Shown piece after piece: positions 45,389 to 56,037 of a stretch of 64,000 nucleotides of DNA. Origin of the DNA: Mycolicibacterium rufum (GTDB lineage Bacteria > Actinomycetota > Actinomycetes > Mycobacteriales > Mycobacteriaceae); NCBI RefSeq assembly GCF_022374875.2, contig NZ_CP092427.2, forward strand, positions 1,736,001 through 1,800,000, in the 5' to 3' direction. Below the pieces are notes generated by a model. The model saw nothing but the letters and a program-made list of their open reading frames with translations. It searched no databases and was not told the origin of the DNA. A program made the position numbers and the translations under genes. Each line of letters starts with the position of its first letter. The stretch's first letter is position 1.

Positions 45389-46750
45389 CTACTCCGCCGG
45401 TCCGCCGACCTGCGGGACCTCGTCCGCCGCGATCGCGCAGGGCGTCCGCTCGTCGTCGAGCGGCGGGAGCGGCTCGGCCGGTGGTGGTGGCGGTGGCGGC
45501 TGTGTGGGCGCGGGGACGGCCTCGGCGACCGGTTCGGCGGGCCCCAGAGGCGGATTCTCGGTGGTCCCTTCCTCGACGTCGGGCTCCGGCTCTTCGTCCG
45601 GTTCCTCGCCGGTCTCCGGCTCTTCGTCCTCGGCGTCGTCCGACTCCTCCTCGGCGAGGTCCGGCGGGTCGAGTTCGGCAGGGTCGAGCCCGGTCGGCTC
45701 GAGATCCGCTGCGCCCGTCCCACCGCCCAGCAGTCCGCTCAATGCGTCGGCGAACCGCTGGCCGACGGCCGGCAGCGCACCGCCGCCCAGGGCGCCGGCG
45801 CCGGGGAGACCGCTGCCGAGGTCCGACAGGGGCGGTGTCATCGGCGGGGCGGGCGGGGGCGGGGCAGGCGCTGGAGGCGGAGCGGCCATCGGCGCGGCGG
45901 GCGCCGGGGGCGGTTCCCAGGCCGACGGCATGGTCGGCATGGGCGCGACCGGCGCCGCGGGCGCGGCGGCGGCCACCGGGGCGGGAGCGGGAGCTGCGGA
46001 TGCGGGGGCGGAAGCCACGTCGGCGACCTCGTGGCGCGGCGGAGGGGGCGCCGCCGGCCCGAGGTCACCGGGGATCGCGAACGCGGCGTGCGATGCGGCG
46101 CGGATCTCGGCGGCGCCGCCCTGATAGGCGTCGGCGATCGCCGCACTCGCGGCCTGCACCGCGGACAGCCAGTCGGTCCGGATCCTGCTGTCCACGAACG
46201 GTTTCACCGCGGTCTCCACCAGTTCGGACGCGGCCGCCCGATCCCCCACCCCGGAGATGACCGTCGCCGAGGCCGCCAGCCAGTCGGCCCGCGCGGCGCC
46301 CACGTCCGCTTCGACGGCCACCACCTTGTCGACCTTGGCGTCGACAGCGCCCCACACCTGTTCGCCCACCCGGCGCAACGCCTCGGCGGCCGTCCGCACC
46401 GCCTGCGTGACATCCGCGGACGCGACACCATGGCGATGCAGGAAGTCCTGCGAGGCCTGCGCGCCGGCCCCCTGCCAGGCGTCCGACAGTGCGTCCTGCT
46501 GCCGCTCCTGCACCGCCACCGCCTCGTCGGCGGCACGCACCGCCGCGTCCAGCGCCGCGCAATCCTGCTGCAGCGCAGACAGATTCATACCGTCTTCGGT
46601 GCCGTACCAGTCGCGCAGCTGCGCGGCGTGCACCGTCAGGTCGGGATGCTGGTAGCCGACCTGGTGACTGGCCCACACGTACTGCGACACCGTCTCCACC
46701 GCGGCGCGCCCCTGCGCCAACCGGCCCGGAACGTCGAACGGCGCGACCAC
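45389..46750 (-). CDS. alanine/proline-rich protein, Rv3439c-like
   Basis: 453 aa, GTG start at 46750 that overlaps the last base of the upstream stop. The N-terminal about 215 residues are helical with a WQGAGAQASQDFLHRHG segment, like a long WXG100-type repeat. Residues about 240-310 are nearly all Ala and Pro, then a very acidic stretch (EEEESDDAEDEEPE-like). The C-terminus is again Pro-rich and charged. It resembles Rv3439c by composition and place, next to glmM. The function is unknown. Possible exported or cell-surface partner of the small gene upstream. Confidence 0.65.
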   Translation of the reverse strand: MVAPFDVPGRLAQGRAAVETVSQYVWASHQVGYQHPDLTVHAAQLRDWYGTEDGMNLSALQQDCAALDAAVRAADEAVAVQERQQDALSDAWQGAGAQASQDFLHRHGVASADVTQAVRTAAEALRRVGEQVWGAVDAKVDKVVAVEADVGAARADWLAASATVISGVGDRAAASELVETAVKPFVDSRIRTDWLSAVQAASAAIADAYQGGAAEIRAASHAAFAIPGDLGPAAPPPPRHEVADVASAPASAAPAPAPVAAAAPAAPVAPMPTMPSAWEPPPAPAAPMAAPPPAPAPPPPAPPMTPPLSDLGSGLPGAGALGGGALPAVGQRFADALSGLLGGGTGAADLEPTGLDPAELDPPDLAEEESDDAEDEEPETGEEPDEEPEPDVEEGTTENPPLGPAEPVAEAVPAPTQPPPPPPPAEPLPPLDDERTPCAIAADEVPQVGGPAE

Positions 46751-47046
46751 TACCCCACCCGCTCGGCGGCGCGCGCATCCGCGTCGACGTAGCGCTCGGC
46801 GGAGGATCGCAGTACCGACGCGATCTCCGCGGAGGCACGCGACCACTGCCGCAGCGCCGACACCACCTCGTCGAGCGCCCCGCGCAGCGCCTCCCCGTGC
46901 GCGACATAGGCCCGCCCGGCAGTCGACCCGCCGAACATCAACGCGCCCAGGTGATGTCGCGCCGCACCGTCGACGATGCCGGCCGCCGTCTCGTATTCCC
47001 GCGCGATTGCGCGCACCCTCGCCGCGTCGACCCCCGTGATCCCCAT
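46750..47046 (-). CDS. small helical protein, Rv3440c-like (WXG100/EspC-like size)
   Basis: 98 aa. It starts MGITGVDAARVRAIAREYET, then RHHLGALMFGGSTAGRAYVA and VSALRQWSRASAEIASVLRS. Its size, two-helix pattern and central FGG turn recall ESX-secreted small helical proteins, but there is no WXG motif proper. It is co-translated with the Rv3439c-like gene (1-bp overlap). Equivalent to Rv3440c by place. Secretion through ESX-4 is an idea, not shown. Confidence 0.6.
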   Translation of the reverse strand: MGITGVDAARVRAIAREYETAAGIVDGAARHHLGALMFGGSTAGRAYVAHGEALRGALDEVVSALRQWSRASAEIASVLRSSAERYVDADARAAERVG

Positions 47047-47089
47047 ATGGAGTTGGACGCACCCGACGCCCGGACGGTTCCGCGGGATG

Positions 47090-48427
47090 TCAGCTTTCCG
47101 CGCTGACCGACTCCGCCACCCGCACCGCCAGCTGCCGCGCGGTGTCCTCGTCGGCGGCCTCCACCATCACCCGAACGACCTGTTCGGTTCCCGAGGGACG
47201 CAGCAGGATTCGGCCGGTGTCACCGAGCTCCGCCTCCACGGCGGCCACGGTGTCGCGCACTGACGGTGCGTCGGCGACGGTCGCCTTGTCCGCCACCTCG
47301 ACGTTGATCAGCACCTGCGGCAGGGTCTGCATCGGCGCCGCCAGGTCGGCCAGGCCGCGGCCCGTCTGGGCCATCCGGGCCATCAACCGCAGCCCGGTGA
47401 CGATGCCGTCGCCGGTCGTGCCGAACCCGGGCAGCACGATGTGCCCGGACTGTTCGCCGCCCAGCGCGAACGCCCCGGCGCGAAGTTCTTCGAGCACGTA
47501 GCGGTCGCCGACGCCGGTGGTGCGGACCTCGATACCGGCCGCCCGCATCGCCAAGTGCAGACCCATGTTGCTCATCACCGTCGCCACCAGTGTGTTGCGC
47601 GCCAGCTCACCGGCCTCCTGCATGGCCAACGCGAGCACCACCATGATCGCGTCCCCATCGATGATCCGGCCGTGCGCGTCGACGGCCAGGCACCGGTCGG
47701 CGTCGCCGTCGTGGGCGAGGCCGAGGTCGGCGCCGTAGGACACCACCGCCGAGCGCAGCGACTCCATGTGCGTGGAACCGCAGCCGTCGTTGATGTTCAG
47801 GCCGTCGGGTTCGGCGTGGATCGGGAGCACGTTGGCGCCGGCGTCGCGGTACGCCAGCGGCGCCGCGATCGAGGCCGCCCCGTGCGCGCAGTCGACGACG
47901 ACGGTCAGGCCGTCGAGGCGGGTGGCCGCCGCGGTGCCGACGTGGCGCAGGTAGCGCTGCAGCGCGTCCTCGGCGTCGACGACGCGGCCGATGTCCGCGC
48001 CGGTCGGCCGGTTCCCGGGCCCCTGGTGGACGAGTTCCTCGATGCGGTCCTCGGTGTCGTCGTCGAGTTTGTGCCCGCCGGAACCGAAGATCTTGATGCC
48101 GTTGTCGGGCATCGGGTTGTGGGAGGCGGAGATCATCACGCCGAAGTCGGCGTCGTAGGCGCCGGTCAGATACGCCACGGCGGGGGTCGGGAGCACGCCG
48201 ACGCGCAGCACGTCGACGCCTTCGCTGGTCACCCCGGCGAGCACGGCCGCCTCGAGCATCTCGCCGCTGGCGCGGGGATCGCGGCCCACCACGGCCACGC
48301 GCCGCCGGGCGGTGCCTGCCCTGATCAGCCGCCGCGCCGAGGCGGCGCCCAGGGCCATCGCCAGTTCGGCGGTCAGGTCCTGATTGGCGACCCCACGCAC
48401 ACCGTCGGTGCCGAACAGTCGAGCCAT
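47090..48427 (-). CDS. glmM: phosphoglucosamine mutase
   Basis: 445 aa. The phosphoserine loop is ISASHNP with Ser102, the metal loop is DGDADR and the C-terminal phosphate site [15 protein letters not shown]. The N-terminus [12 protein letters not shown] is typical. It interconverts GlcN-6-P and GlcN-1-P after GlmS, toward UDP-GlcNAc. It follows rpsI across a hairpin. Confidence 0.97.
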   Translation of the reverse strand: MARLFGTDGVRGVANQDLTAELAMALGAASARRLIRAGTARRRVAVVGRDPRASGEMLEAAVLAGVTSEGVDVLRVGVLPTPAVAYLTGAYDADFGVMISASHNPMPDNGIKIFGSGGHKLDDDTEDRIEELVHQGPGNRPTGADIGRVVDAEDALQRYLRHVGTAAATRLDGLTVVVDCAHGAASIAAPLAYRDAGANVLPIHAEPDGLNINDGCGSTHMESLRSAVVSYGADLGLAHDGDADRCLAVDAHGRIIDGDAIMVVLALAMQEAGELARNTLVATVMSNMGLHLAMRAAGIEVRTTGVGDRYVLEELRAGAFALGGEQSGHIVLPGFGTTGDGIVTGLRLMARMAQTGRGLADLAAPMQTLPQVLINVEVADKATVADAPSVRDTVAAVEAELGDTGRILLRPSGTEQVVRVMVEAADEDTARQLAVRVAESVSAES

Positions 48428-48470
48428 GGTGACAACCTCTCACACGATTCTGCGAGCAACCTATCAACGG

Positions 48471-48512
48471 CACGGCGCCCGGCCACTCCGCGGGGAGCGA
48501 CCGGGCGCCGTG
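48471..48512 (-). terminator. hairpin between rpsI and glmM
   Basis: Arms CACGGCGCCCGG (48471-48482) and CCGGGCGCCGTG (48501-48512), with a smaller internal stem CTCC/GGAG. No T run follows on the minus strand, so it would be a T-less (I-shaped) terminator or an attenuator for glmM. Confidence 0.55.
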
Positions 48513-48524
48513 TCGAAAAAGTGA

Positions 48525-49007
48525 TCAGCGCTTGCTGTACTGAGGCGCCTTGCGGGCCTTCTTCAGACCGTACTTCTTGCGCTCAATGGCACGCGGGTCA
48601 CGCGTGAGGAAGCCGGCGCGCTTGAGCGCGGGCCGGTCCTCGGGCTGGACGATGATGAGCGCCCGGGCGATGGCCAGGCGCAGCGCGCCGGCCTGGCCCG
48701 AGGGGCCGCCACCGTCGAGGTGGGCGTAGATATCGAACTGCTCCAGCCGATCGACGGTGACCAGCGGCGCCTTGATGAGCTGCTGGTGCACCTTGTTCGG
48801 GAAGTAGTTCTCCAGGGTGCGGCCGTCGAGGTGGAACTGGCCGGTGCCGGGCACCAGGCGGACGCGGACGACGGCCTCCTTGCGGCGGCCGACGGTCTGG
48901 ATCGGACGGTCGATCACGACGGGCTCGCGGGGAGCCGCCTCGGACTCGACGTAGGCACCGGTCTCGGGAGCCTCGACGGTCTCGGTCGTGTACTCGGGTT
49001 CGGTCAC
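48525..49007 (-). CDS. rpsI: 30S ribosomal protein S9
   Basis: 160 aa. The S9 fold ends with the conserved [17 protein letters not shown] tail that reaches the decoding site. The N-terminal about 35 residues are an acidic extension ([20 protein letters not shown]) typical for actinobacterial S9. [18 protein letters not shown] is the S9 core start. The start overlaps the rplM stop by 4 bp. Confidence 0.98.
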   Translation of the reverse strand: MTEPEYTTETVEAPETGAYVESEAAPREPVVIDRPIQTVGRRKEAVVRVRLVPGTGQFHLDGRTLENYFPNKVHQQLIKAPLVTVDRLEQFDIYAHLDGGGPSGQAGALRLAIARALIIVQPEDRPALKRAGFLTRDPRAIERKKYGLKKARKAPQYSKR

Positions 49008-49447
49008 TGGGCCACCTGCTTGATCTCGAACGGAATCGGCTGCTGCGCGGTGTGCGGATGCGTCGGGCCGGCGTACACCTTCAGCTTCTTCTGCACCTGA
49101 CGGCTGAGCTTGGTGTGCGGCAGCATGCCGACGATCGCGTTCTCCACGACGCGGGTCGGGTGCTTGAGCAGCAGCTCACCGATCGACCGCTTGCGCAGGC
49201 CGCCGGGATACCCGGAGTGGCGGTAGGCGAACTTCTTGGTCAGCTTGTCGCCGCTGATGGCGACCTTGTCGGCGTTGATGACGATGACGAAGTCACCGCC
49301 GTCGACATTCGGCGTGAACGTCGGCTTGTGCTTGCCGCGGAGCAGCTTGGCTGCTTCGACGGCGAGCCGGCCGAGCACCACGTCGGTGGCGTCGATGACG
49401 TACCACGTGCGCGTGGTGTCACCCGCCTTCGGCGTGTACGTAGGCAC
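49004..49447 (-). CDS. rplM: 50S ribosomal protein L13
   Basis: 147 aa. [40 protein letters not shown] and [18 protein letters not shown] are the L13 signatures. First gene of rplM-rpsI. The 175 bp upstream (49448-49622) must hold its promoter; I see no clear hexamer there. Confidence 0.98.
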   Translation of the reverse strand: MPTYTPKAGDTTRTWYVIDATDVVLGRLAVEAAKLLRGKHKPTFTPNVDGGDFVIVINADKVAISGDKLTKKFAYRHSGYPGGLRKRSIGELLLKHPTRVVENAIVGMLPHTKLSRQVQKKLKVYAGPTHPHTAQQPIPFEIKQVAQ

Positions 49448-49622
49448 AGCGCTACCTCTTCTGTTCTGAGGTCTTCACCTCGGTTGAGTCCCGGACTGTC
49501 CGGGTGCCGGTCGGGCGTACGCTCTCGTTGCCTCGGCGACCGACGGAGACCCGAGGTTCCGGCAAGCGCAGCGCACGCCAACGAGGAAGCTTACCTGCGG
49601 CCGTCGCCGCAGGTCAAAACGC

Positions 49623-51047
49623 TCAACTGAGGGTGTCCTCGGCCTCGGCGAGCGCCGCGAACTCCTCGTCGGGCGAGTTCGACACCAGCCGGTGCCGGCT
49701 GTACACCGCGAAGTACAGCATGAACAGCGCGAACACCCCCAGGCAGCACAGCGCGGCGACCACGTGCACCAGGAACGTCGCGATCACCGCCAGCGAGGCG
49801 ATGACCAGCGCGAACCCGGTGGTGACGGTGCCGCCGGGCGTACGGTACGGACGCTTCATGCCCGGTTCGCGCCGGCGCAGCACGATGTGGCTGACCATCA
49901 TCAGCACATAGCTGACGGCGGCGCCGAACACCGCCATGTTGAGCAGCAGGTCGCCCTGCCCGGTCAGCGACAGCGCGAACCCGATCAGGCCCGGGACGAT
50001 CAGCGCCAACGTCGGCGCCTTGCGCCGGTTGGTCACCGACAGCACGGTGGGCAGGTAGCCCGCCCGCGACAGCGCGAACAACTGGCGGGAGTAGGCGTAG
50101 ATGATCGAGAAGAAGCTGGCGATCAGCCCGGCCAGGCCGATGTAGTTGACGACGGTGGCCGCGGTCGTGTCGCCGAGCGCCTCGACCAGCGGATTGCCCG
50201 AGCCGGACATCGCCTCGGCGCCGCCCGCCCCGGGGACCAGCACCAGCACGGTCACGCAGGTGACCAGCAGCACGCTCATCGCCGCGATGATCCCGCGCGG
50301 GACGTTGCGCTCCGGTCGGGTCGCCTCCTCGGCGGCCAGCGGCACCCCCTCGACGGCGAGGAAGAACCAGATCGCGAACGGCAGCGCCGCCCAGACGCCG
50401 AGGTAACCGAACGGCAGCAGCGACGAGGCGCCGGCAGCGTCGGTGGCGGCGATGTCGGTCAGATTGGCCGCGTCGAAGCGTCCCACCGCGGCGATCGCGA
50501 AGACCACGAGGCCGACGAGGGCCACCGCGGTGATCACGAACATCACCTTCAGCGCCTCGCCCACCCCGGACAGGTGGATGAGGATGAACACGGCGTAGGC
50601 CGCGAGATACACCCACCAGCCGTCGCGGATGCCGAAGAGGTTCAAGGACTCCACGTACGCACCGATGAACGTCGCGATCGCGGCCGGGGCGATCGAGTAC
50701 TCGATGAGGATCGCCGTGCCGGTGGCGAAGCCGCCCCATGGGCCGAGCGCGCGCCGCGCGAAGGTGTAGCCCCCACCGGCGGCGGGCAGCGCCGAGGACA
50801 GCTCCGCCATACCGAGCACGAGAGCCAGGTACATCGCGGCGATGATCACCGCCGCGATGGCCAGGCCGCCGAACCCGCCCTGGGCGAGCCCGAAGTTCCA
50901 GCCGGAGTAGTCCCCTGACACCACGTATCCGACACCGAGCCCGGCGAGCAGCAGCCAGCCGGCACTCCCGGACTTCAGCTGGCGCTGCTGCAGGTAGTCG
51001 TCGGACTTCTTATGCTCCGCGACACGGCGTTCTGAGTTCGTCGACAC
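49623..51047 (-). CDS. APC-family amino-acid/amine permease, ethanolamine-permease-like
   Basis: 474 aa from GTG 51047 with an AGGAG site. Twelve hydrophobic segments. LAGLGVGYVVSGDYSGWNFG near the N-terminus and ELSSALPAAGGGYTFARRAL are close to the ethanolamine permease (Eat) branch of the APC family. EGVPLAAEEATRPERNVPRG is the conserved loop after TM6. It is followed by alcohol and aldehyde dehydrogenases in the same region, but no ethanolamine ammonia-lyase is in the window, so the substrate is open. Confidence 0.82.
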   Translation of the reverse strand: MSTNSERRVAEHKKSDDYLQQRQLKSGSAGWLLLAGLGVGYVVSGDYSGWNFGLAQGGFGGLAIAAVIIAAMYLALVLGMAELSSALPAAGGGYTFARRALGPWGGFATGTAILIEYSIAPAAIATFIGAYVESLNLFGIRDGWWVYLAAYAVFILIHLSGVGEALKVMFVITAVALVGLVVFAIAAVGRFDAANLTDIAATDAAGASSLLPFGYLGVWAALPFAIWFFLAVEGVPLAAEEATRPERNVPRGIIAAMSVLLVTCVTVLVLVPGAGGAEAMSGSGNPLVEALGDTTAATVVNYIGLAGLIASFFSIIYAYSRQLFALSRAGYLPTVLSVTNRRKAPTLALIVPGLIGFALSLTGQGDLLLNMAVFGAAVSYVLMMVSHIVLRRREPGMKRPYRTPGGTVTTGFALVIASLAVIATFLVHVVAALCCLGVFALFMLYFAVYSRHRLVSNSPDEEFAALAEAEDTLS

Positions 51048-51122
51048 GCTGCACTCCTGCCTGTGTCCCGGATGAGCCATCCAGGGACTTCTCAGAAATG
51101 CAGTCGGGTAAACATGCCGCGC

Positions 51123-52151
51123 TCAGCGGTAGTCGATCACGACCCTGCCGTCGATGCGCCCCTGCTCCATGTCGGCGAACACCGTGTTGATGTCGTCGAG
51201 TGCGGTGGTGTGCACGGTGGGGTGGATCAGCCCGCGGGCGAAGAAGTCGATCGCCTCGACCATGTCCTGGCGCGTCCCGACGATCGAACCGCGGATCGTC
51301 AGCCCCTTGAGCACGATGTCGAAGATCGATGCGGGGAAGTCGCCGGGCGGCAACCCGACGAACACGATGGTGCCGCCGCGCCGGGCCAGCCCAATCGCCT
51401 GGCCGAACGCCTCGGGATGCACCGCGGTGACGAGCACGCCGTGCACGCCGCCGGTGGCGTTCTGCACCTCGGCGACGACGTCGGCGGTGCGGGCGTTGAC
51501 GACGATCTCCGCGCCGAGGCGGGTGGCGAGGTCGAGCTTGGCGTCGTCCACGTCGATCGCGACGACACGCAGGCCCATCGCGATCGCGTACTGCACCGCG
51601 ACGTGGCCGAGACCGCCGATGCCGGATATCGCCACCCACTGCCCCGGCCGGGTGTCAGTGACCTTGAGGCCCTTGTAGACGGTGACGCCCGCGCACAGGA
51701 TGGGCGCGACCTCGACCGGGTCGACCCCGTCGGGGATGCGCGCGGCGAAGGCGGCGTTGACGAGCATGTAGGAGCCGAAGCTGCCGTTGACGGTGTAGCC
51801 GCCGTTGCGCTGGTGTTCGCACAGCGTCTCCCAACCGGTGCGGCAGTACTCGCAGCGTCCGCACGCCGACCACAGCCACGCGTTGCCGACTTTGTCCCCC
51901 ACCTTCAGGTCGTCGACACCGTCGCCGACGGCCACCACGGTGCCGTAGCCCTCGTGGCCAGGGATGAACGGCGGGGTCGGCTTGACCGGCCAATCACCGT
52001 GTGCGGCATGCAGATCGGTGTGGCAGACGCCAGAGGTCTCGAGTTTCACGAGGGCCTCGCCGTAGTCGGGCTTGGGGAGCTCGAGCTCCTCGATCGTCAG
52101 CGGGGAACCCAGCTGGTGGACAACGGCGGCGCGCATCGTGTTCTCGGTCAT
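51123..52151 (-). CDS. zinc-dependent alcohol dehydrogenase (AdhP/AdhA-like)
   Basis: 342 aa. Catalytic zinc residues Cys43 and His66-Glu67 (GVCHTDLHAAHGDWP, GHEGYG); structural zinc Cys97, Cys100, Cys103, Cys111. The NAD site GIGGLGHVAVQYA is intact. Such enzymes oxidise ethanol and short primary alcohols. It lies 136 bp downstream of the aldehyde dehydrogenase, beyond a strong hairpin, so it may have its own promoter. Confidence 0.93.
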   Translation of the reverse strand: MTENTMRAAVVHQLGSPLTIEELELPKPDYGEALVKLETSGVCHTDLHAAHGDWPVKPTPPFIPGHEGYGTVVAVGDGVDDLKVGDKVGNAWLWSACGRCEYCRTGWETLCEHQRNGGYTVNGSFGSYMLVNAAFAARIPDGVDPVEVAPILCAGVTVYKGLKVTDTRPGQWVAISGIGGLGHVAVQYAIAMGLRVVAIDVDDAKLDLATRLGAEIVVNARTADVVAEVQNATGGVHGVLVTAVHPEAFGQAIGLARRGGTIVFVGLPPGDFPASIFDIVLKGLTIRGSIVGTRQDMVEAIDFFARGLIHPTVHTTALDDINTVFADMEQGRIDGRVVIDYR

Positions 52152-52222
52152 GTACCGATTCCACGCCGAAAGTCCGTGCCGGATAAGGGACTTTTGGTCC
52201 ACGATCGATGGCCGAACGGACA

Positions 52223-52262
52223 CGAACTCGCACGGACCGAGGGGGAAGTCCGTGCGAGTTCG
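52223..52262 (-). terminator. strong hairpin after the aldehyde dehydrogenase gene
   Basis: Perfect 15-base arms, CGAACTCGCACGGAC (52223-52237) and GTCCGTGCGAGTTCG (52248-52262), with a 10-base loop. It starts 25 bases after the aldehyde dehydrogenase stop. No T run, so probably a T-less terminator, possibly with read-through to adh. Confidence 0.65.
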
Positions 52263-52287
52263 CGTCGGGTCAGCGGCAGGCTCAGGC

Positions 52288-53811
<1,524 letters not shown>

Positions 53812-53892
53812 GGTGATACTCCTGCTCGTGTGGTGTGCGTCACTGAAGCTACGCGCGCCACCGTTGCAGCACGGTTGCATCGACGGGGCAGA

Positions 53893-55221
53893 TTAGCCCA
53901 GTTCGTAATCGAGTCCGGCGAGGTGCCCGCCGGCGCGGGCGCGGGCGACCGCGTTCAGCCCGGCGCAGTCACGCAGCGCCTGCCAGCCGTCGCGGTCGTC
54001 GCGGCCTTCGGGCAGGTCCAGCCAGCGGCGCAGCAGACCGGGGCGGCCCAGGGCGCATTCGGCGAGGACCGCCTCGCGCAGCGTCGCCGACAGCTGGGTG
54101 CGCAGCCGCGCCACCGCCGGGGACACGGATTGGGTGAGCAGCGGTCCGGCGTACCGGTTCAGGGCCGCCTCGACGTCGCCGGCGTCGAGCGCGTCGAACA
54201 CCTCGCCGAAGTCGCTGGTGATCGGCGCCAGCAGCCGGTAGGGCCGCGAGCCGAGGTTCTCGGCGCCGATGACCTTGCGCAGCCGCGACATCTCCGCGCG
54301 CACGGTGACGACGTCGAGGTCCTTGTCGTCGAGGAGCACCGCGAGATGGTCGGCCGACAGCCCCTCGGGGTGCCGGCTCAGCAGGACGAGGATGTCGGCG
54401 TGGCGCCCGGTCAGGTGGGTGGCCTGCAGATGGCCGTAGCTGTCGGTGGTCACCCAGCGCGGTCGGTCCCCGCCGAGCGCGACCAGGTGCGGCTTGCGGG
54501 CGGCGGGCTCGGCGCCGACGCCGGCGATCCGCAGCAGCGCCAGATGGTTCTCGACGGCCACGGCGGTCGCGCGCACGAGCGCCAGTGTCTGCGTGGAGGC
54601 GACCTGGGCGCCGCCGGTGAGGTCGATCGCGCCGAGCAGCGCACCGGTGGTCGGGTCGTGCACGGGGGCCGCGGTGCAACTCCACGGCTGCACGATGCGG
54701 GAGAAGTGTTCGGAGCCGTGGATCTGCAGTTCGCGGTCGAGCGCGAGCGCGGTGCCCGGGGCGTTGGTGCCGGCGCCGCGTTCGCTCCAGTCCGCGCCGG
54801 GCACGAAGTTCATCGCCTCGGCCTTGCGGCACGCGGTGGGATCGCCCTCGACCCACAGCAGCGTGCCGTCGGCGGCGCTGACGGCGACGACCACCCCGGA
54901 GTCGACCGCGTCGTTGACCAGCAGCCGGCGGATGACGGGCAGCGCGGGCGCGAGCGGGTGGGTGTCACGCAGCCGGGCGATCGCGGTGACGGCCTCGGCG
55001 GGCCGGGCGCCGTGGAAGTCGGGGTCGACGCCGACGGCGAGGCTGCGCTCCCAACTCTGCGCGACGACCGGACGCAGCGACGAGGTGAGGTCCTCGGCGC
55101 CGACCTCGCCGGCGATGAAGCGCTCGTGCACCGTGCGCAGCGTCGACGGAGACGGACGGGTCGTCGACCGTCCGTTCGTCGTCTTCGCATTTCCCACGCG
55201 GCGTTCCTCAGTGTCCGCCAT
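53893..55221 (-). CDS. GAF-domain transcriptional regulator of the alcohol/aldehyde genes
   Basis: 442 aa; start ATG 55221 (a GTG lies one codon before). The N-terminus (VVAQSWERSLAVGVDPDFHG) and GAF-like part with GADWSERGAGTNAPGTALAL match AcoR-type activators. The part about 250-330 (VTTDSYGHLQATHLTGRHAD, VVTVRAEMSRLRKVIGAENL) looks like a winged-helix DNA-binding module in place of the sigma-54 AAA domain. It sits 81 bp upstream of the aldehyde dehydrogenase gene, same strand. The aldehyde or ketone as inducer is inferred. Confidence 0.82.
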   Translation of the reverse strand: MADTEERRVGNAKTTNGRSTTRPSPSTLRTVHERFIAGEVGAEDLTSSLRPVVAQSWERSLAVGVDPDFHGARPAEAVTAIARLRDTHPLAPALPVIRRLLVNDAVDSGVVVAVSAADGTLLWVEGDPTACRKAEAMNFVPGADWSERGAGTNAPGTALALDRELQIHGSEHFSRIVQPWSCTAAPVHDPTTGALLGAIDLTGGAQVASTQTLALVRATAVAVENHLALLRIAGVGAEPAARKPHLVALGGDRPRWVTTDSYGHLQATHLTGRHADILVLLSRHPEGLSADHLAVLLDDKDLDVVTVRAEMSRLRKVIGAENLGSRPYRLLAPITSDFGEVFDALDAGDVEAALNRYAGPLLTQSVSPAVARLRTQLSATLREAVLAECALGRPGLLRRWLDLPEGRDDRDGWQALRDCAGLNAVARARAGGHLAGLDYELG

Positions 55222-55313
55222 CACACCCGAGGCCAGCCTAGCCGAGTCAGTACTGTGCGACCCCCGATCGGCTCCCCTCCTCCCGGGGGCCGCACAGACT
55301 GCGGCGGGGCTGC

Positions 55314-55610
55314 TCAGGCGCCCCAGGCGTTGGCGGCCGTGCGGTCGGTGGCGGCGACGTCGTCGGCGCCGTCCCGAACCGCCGTACCGAGACTGAACAA
55401 GATGTCGTTGAGCGCGGCCGCGGAGCGCTCCCAGCGGTCCTGCTCGACGCGGTACGCGTCGGCCGCATCCCGTGTCCAGGTCTGCTGCAGCGGAGCGATC
55501 TGCGTCCGCAGGTCGTCGAGTGCGGCGTTGAAGCGCGCTGACGTCAGGTGGATCTGCCTGTGGATGGTGTGCTCGATCTCGGCGAAGTCGTAGGACAGCA
55601 TCGGGTCCAT
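55314..55610 (-). CDS. esxT: ESX-4 secreted protein EsxT
   Basis: 98 aa from ATG 55610 with GAGGAGG before it. It matches tuberculosis EsxT (LSYDFAEIEHTIHRQIHLTS, RFNAALDDLRTQIAPLQQTW, NDILFSLGTAVRDGADDVAA). The W..D turn near residue 45 stands for WXG, and a Y..E..R follows. Forms a heterodimer with EsxU, secreted by ESX-4. 13 bp after esxU. Confidence 0.93.
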   Translation of the reverse strand: MDPMLSYDFAEIEHTIHRQIHLTSARFNAALDDLRTQIAPLQQTWTRDAADAYRVEQDRWERSAAALNDILFSLGTAVRDGADDVAATDRTAANAWGA

Positions 55611-55623
55611 GTCTGGTCCTCCT

Positions 55624-55956
55624 CTAGAGCTGGGCGGCCACGGAACCGATGGCCTGCGAGTGACTGTCGGTGGCCGCGCGCAGGATGCGCTCGTTGTCGC
55701 GGATAGTCTCCGAGATGCGCTGCAGCGCGGCGTGCAGCCGCAGCGACTCGGCGTTCCAGCGCTCCACCACGTCGCGGAACCGGGCGGCGGCCACCCCTCC
55801 CCACACCGATGCGGGCACACTGCTCATCTCGGCGATGAACGACTGCAGCATCGAGCGGATCTCTTCGTTACGGGCGTCGGTCCTGCCCGCGACCGCCGAC
55901 ATCAGGTCGAAGTCGGTGGTGAGGGCGGCGCCCGAGGGTCCTGACGGGATCGGCAT
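55624..55956 (-). CDS. esxU: ESX-4 secreted protein EsxU
   Basis: 110 aa. [40 protein letters not shown] and [15 protein letters not shown] are near-identical in pattern to Rv3445c; the WGG at about 52-54 is the WXG turn. N-terminal Pro/Gly extension ([13 protein letters not shown]) is slightly longer. EsxT partner. Separated from the Rv3446c-family gene by 81 bp, which may hold a promoter. Confidence 0.93.
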   Translation of the reverse strand: MPIPSGPSGAALTTDFDLMSAVAGRTDARNEEIRSMLQSFIAEMSSVPASVWGGVAAARFRDVVERWNAESLRLHAALQRISETIRDNERILRAATDSHSQAIGSVAAQL

Positions 55957-56037
55957 CGCGGATCCTTCCGTGCTCGTGGGTTGTACAGAGTTGGACGCAC
56001 CGGGTGGCGTTCCGGTTCCCCTGTAGCCGAGCCGATT

